The notes under the pieces were generated by a model that ran no database searches, was not told the DNA's origin, and saw nothing but the letters and a program-made list of their open reading frames with translations. A stretch of DNA of 30,560 bases from a virus: positions 1 through 30,560 of the IMG/VR virus record IMGVR_UViG_3300035670_000943; one strand, given 5' to 3'. Both the position numbers and the translations under genes were made by a program. Positions 28,507-30,560 of the stretch are shown here, in pieces (position 1 is the stretch's first letter; the number at the start of each line of letters is the position of its first letter).

Positions 28507-28662
28507 ATGTCTGCCAGCCGTCTCACCGTCACCGATCTCGAGTGGGCTGTGCACTTCCTACGGCGCACTGTGGTGCTCGGAGTGGACGATCAGGAACGGC
28601 TGATTGCTACGGTGGAGGCACTCGAGGCCGAGATCGCGCGCCGGAGGAGGAAGCATGACTGA
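28507..28662 (+). CDS. Hypothetical 51-aa protein
   Basis: ATG 28507 has AGGAGG seven bases upstream. Helical: DLEWAVHFLRRTVVLGVDDQERLIATVEALEAEIARRRRKHD. The pattern of two helices with a D-D-Q turn suggests a small dimer. Its end overlaps the next start by eight bases and holds that gene's GGAGGAGG. No family recognised. Confidence 0.6.
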   Translation: MSASRLTVTDLEWAVHFLRRTVVLGVDDQERLIATVEALEAEIARRRRKHD

Positions 28663-28867
28663 CGCAATGGAAACCGAGTTGCTGCTCGAACGCATCGACT
28701 CGCTGTCTGTCGCTGCCGAGGCAGTGCGCGAGGAGCGTGACCGTCTCCGCACCGAGTTGATCGAGGTGCTCGACTCTCTGACTCTCGCTGTGCAGGAACG
28801 CGACCGTCTCCGATCGGATGTCTCGAGACTCCAGCGGCTGCTCGCGACTGGCGACACCGAGGACTGA
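28655..28867 (+). CDS. Hypothetical coiled-coil protein, 70 aa
   Basis: ATG 28655 with GGAGGAGGA upstream. Almost all coiled coil (LLLERIDSLSVAAEAVREERD, LIEVLDSLTLAVQERDRLRSD, VSRLQRLL), acidic. Likely oligomeric. No family recognised. Confidence 0.62.
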   Translation: MTDAMETELLLERIDSLSVAAEAVREERDRLRTELIEVLDSLTLAVQERDRLRSDVSRLQRLLATGDTED

Positions 28868-28891
28868 CCAGCAACCGAGGAGGGTGCACAA

Positions 28892-30226
28892 GTGAACAAA
28901 CTCAAGTTGAAGTCGATCGATGTCGCAGTCGATCAGATCGTTCCCCATCCGGAGAATGTCCGGCAAGGCGATGTGGGTGCGATCTCACAGTCGCTCGAGA
29001 AGCACGGCCAGTACCGACCGATCGTGGTGCAGGAATCCACGCGGCACATCCTCGCCGGCAACCACACCTATCGTGCTGCTGTCTCGCTCGGCTGGAAGAA
29101 GATCGCGGCCGTGTTCGTCGATGTCGACGACGAGACCGCGCGACGGATCATGCTCGTCGACAACCGACTGAACGATCTCGCGACCTACGACGAGGACGCA
29201 CTCGTGGCTCTGCTCTCCGAGTTGGCCAAGACCGAGGACGGACTCGAAGGCACCGGATACTCCGGAGACGATCTGGACGATCTCATCGCCGCAATGGACG
29301 ACACCCCACCGATGAAGCCAGACCGCGACTCTGTCCCCGACACCGTGCGAGCGATCTGCTCCCTCGGAGATATCTGGATCCTCGGCCAGCACCGTCTGAT
29401 CGTCGGAGACTCCACCGATCCCGACACTTACGCTCGGCTGCTCGATGGCAAGCCAGCACAGGCTGTGTGGACTGATCCACCGTACAATGTCGCTGTCGAA
29501 GGCAAGGCCGGCACGATCATGAACGACGACATGGCGACCGCCGAGTTCGCTGTGTTCCTACGCTCTGTGTTCACCGCGCTTGCCCAGCACACCGCGAAGG
29601 GTGCACCGATCTATGTCGCCCACTCCGAGACCGAGCGTGCCGCATTCACCAACGCATTCCTCGAGGCAGGATTTAAGTTGTCGTCGGTGATCATCTGGCG
29701 CAAGTCCAGCATGACGCTCTCACGCTCTGACTACCAATGGCAGCACGAACCGATCCTCTACGGCTGGCGCGAAGGCGCAGGCCACAAGTGGCACGGCGGC
29801 AGGAAGCGCACCACGATGGCCGAAGCCGACTTCGACGCTGTCACCCAGATCGACGACCACACATGGCACATGAGCGTTGGCAACCAGTTGCTGGTCATCT
29901 CCGGCACTGATCTCACCGTGGAAGCATTCGAGTCGACCGTGCTCGAGATCTCGAAGCCCAAGTCCAGCGACCTGCACCCCACCATGAAGCCAGTCGGCCT
30001 TGTCGCTCGGCACCTACTGAACAGCACACGCACCGGCGCGACCGTGCTGGATCCATTCGGCGGCTCCGGCTCAACATTGATCGCGTGTCAAGAAACAGGG
30101 AGGGCTGCAAGACTGATCGAGTTGGATCCCCACTACGCCGATGTGATCTGTGGAAGGTTCCAGCAGCAGACAGGGATCAAGCCAGTGCACGCTCTCACCG
30201 GCGCAGAAGCCGATTGGCTGCTCTGA
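28892..30226 (+). CDS. ParB-like domain fused to DNA methyltransferase
   Basis: A 444-aa product from GTG 28892 with GAGGAGGG upstream. Residues about 8-110 are a ParB/Srx-like domain (VDQIVPHPENVR, RPIVVQ, ILAGNHTYRAA). Residues about 160-425 are an amino-methyltransferase of the beta class: catalytic TDPPYN (194-199) comes first, HPTMKP (362-367) and the AdoMet-binding DPFGGSGST (387-395) follow. It would methylate adenine N6 or cytosine N4 in phage DNA. No restriction partner is near, so protection of phage DNA is the likely role. The target site cannot be read from sequence. Overlaps the HNH gene by one base. Confidence 0.9.
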   Translation: MNKLKLKSIDVAVDQIVPHPENVRQGDVGAISQSLEKHGQYRPIVVQESTRHILAGNHTYRAAVSLGWKKIAAVFVDVDDETARRIMLVDNRLNDLATYDEDALVALLSELAKTEDGLEGTGYSGDDLDDLIAAMDDTPPMKPDRDSVPDTVRAICSLGDIWILGQHRLIVGDSTDPDTYARLLDGKPAQAVWTDPPYNVAVEGKAGTIMNDDMATAEFAVFLRSVFTALAQHTAKGAPIYVAHSETERAAFTNAFLEAGFKLSSVIIWRKSSMTLSRSDYQWQHEPILYGWREGAGHKWHGGRKRTTMAEADFDAVTQIDDHTWHMSVGNQLLVISGTDLTVEAFESTVLEISKPKSSDLHPTMKPVGLVARHLLNSTRTGATVLDPFGGSGSTLIACQETGRAARLIELDPHYADVICGRFQQQTGIKPVHALTGAEADWLL

Positions 30227-30528
30227 TGCCGCGCGTCCCAAAGCCATGCCTGAACTGTGGCCGCCTCACCACACGCATCTCCCGATGCGAACCTTGTCAG
30301 CGACACCACGACGGCCTCTACGACTCCGAGTACCGGAGGCTCGCCGCTGTCGTCCGCGCCACCGCTGTCCTCTGCCACATCTGCGGAGAAGGCGAACGCA
30401 CTGACGATCCGTGGCAAGCCGACCATGTGGTGGCCGGCGACCGATCGTCCCCACTCGCCGCTGCACATCGATCGTGCAACATCCGGAAGGGCGACCGTCG
30501 AGAGTGGGACGGACGCGACCGTCGATGA
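30226..30528 (+). CDS. HNH endonuclease next to the packaging end
   Basis: A 100-aa product, TGATG overlap with the methyltransferase. A zinc-type N-terminus (C8-x2-C11, C21-x2-C24) precedes the HNH domain: C50-x2-C53, ADHVVAG (D66, H67) and HRSCNIRKG (H81 to K88, with C84 and N85). HNH proteins beside the terminase genes help the large terminase cut cos ends in HK97-like phages. If the two window ends join, it sits just before terS, as expected. Confidence 0.88.
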   Translation: MPRVPKPCLNCGRLTTRISRCEPCQRHHDGLYDSEYRRLAAVVRATAVLCHICGEGERTDDPWQADHVVAGDRSSPLAAAHRSCNIRKGDRREWDGRDRR

Positions 30529-30560
30529 ATTTTCCGGAGAGGGGGAAGGGGCTGCGACAT
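30529..30560. other. Right-end non-coding tail, possible cos side
   Basis: These 32 bases are purine-rich (GAGAGGGGGAAGGGGCTG). Joined to the left end they give CGACATGGTCG across the junction, a short inverted repeat. I see no direct repeat between the two window ends. Confidence 0.35.

Noticed and set aside
1-30560. tRNA genes, CRISPR arrays, insertion sequences
   Set aside because: No cloverleaf with a T-loop signature, no spaced repeat array and no transposase frame were seen. A covariance-model search was not possible here.
1-30560. Temperate phage module (integrase, CI-like repressor, attP)
   Set aside because: No tyrosine or serine integrase motif and no divergent repressor/Cro pair. 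All genes are on one strand.
1-30560. Direct terminal repeat between window ends
   Set aside because: The first and last 50 bases share no matching run, so there is no sign of a circular-assembly overlap or direct terminal repeat.

Overview
The window looks like one complete (or very nearly complete) genome of a small tailed phage with siphovirus architecture that infects an actinobacterium. Every gene I can support reads left to right. The left end begins with the terminase genes and the right end finishes with an HNH endonuclease, the pair that usually flanks a cos packaging site. The host call rests on a WhiB-family iron-sulfur regulator (23330-23608, a family confined to Actinomycetota and their phages), on the high G+C content (about 60-65% by eye), and on several small proteins of a kind I know from actinophages. 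I see no integrase, excisionase or CI-like repressor, so the phage is probably virulent.

Layout. 90-9538 is the packaging, head and connector block: small and large terminase, portal, a multidomain capsid maturation protease, HK97-fold major capsid, head-tail connectors, major tail protein, and the tail assembly chaperones with a -1 frameshift at CCCAAAA. 9553-15446 holds the tape measure, two minor tail proteins that look like halves of one family, and two receptor-binding or tail-fibre genes of visibly lower G+C. 15487-17722 carries an unusual secreted, Ser/Thr/Pro-stalked surface protein followed by the lysis cassette (small two-helix membrane protein, holin, M15 peptidase endolysin, one-helix protein). 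17676-19201 holds an HTH-like protein, a metallophosphoesterase and a small protein, and ends at a strong hairpin. 19411-20995 is a run of small overlapping genes behind a promoter-like element. 21036-25435 is recombination, regulation and replication: YqaJ-type nuclease, annealing-like protein, wHTH, WhiB, a nuclease-like protein and a winged-helix initiator that contains an AT-rich candidate origin. 25498-25980 encodes a secreted Rpf-like muralytic protein. 26204-28867 is a second run of small genes behind a second copy of the same promoter-like element. 28892-30528 holds a ParB-methyltransferase fusion and the HNH protein.

The most striking whole-genome signal is in the DNA words. Reading every line, I find no AGCT at all and a single ACGT (14367-14370, inside a lower-G+C tail-fibre region), where roughly 100 of each would be expected by chance. 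The codon choice is visibly bent to achieve this, while GATC is several-fold enriched. This suggests long selection against cleavage at those two palindromes. The second notable signal is a 62-bp element (55/62 identical) at 19313-19374 and 26104-26165. Each copy is followed by a small leader hairpin whose stem sequence differs between copies but still pairs.

All calls come from reading the sequence and from knowledge of the families. No database search was run.
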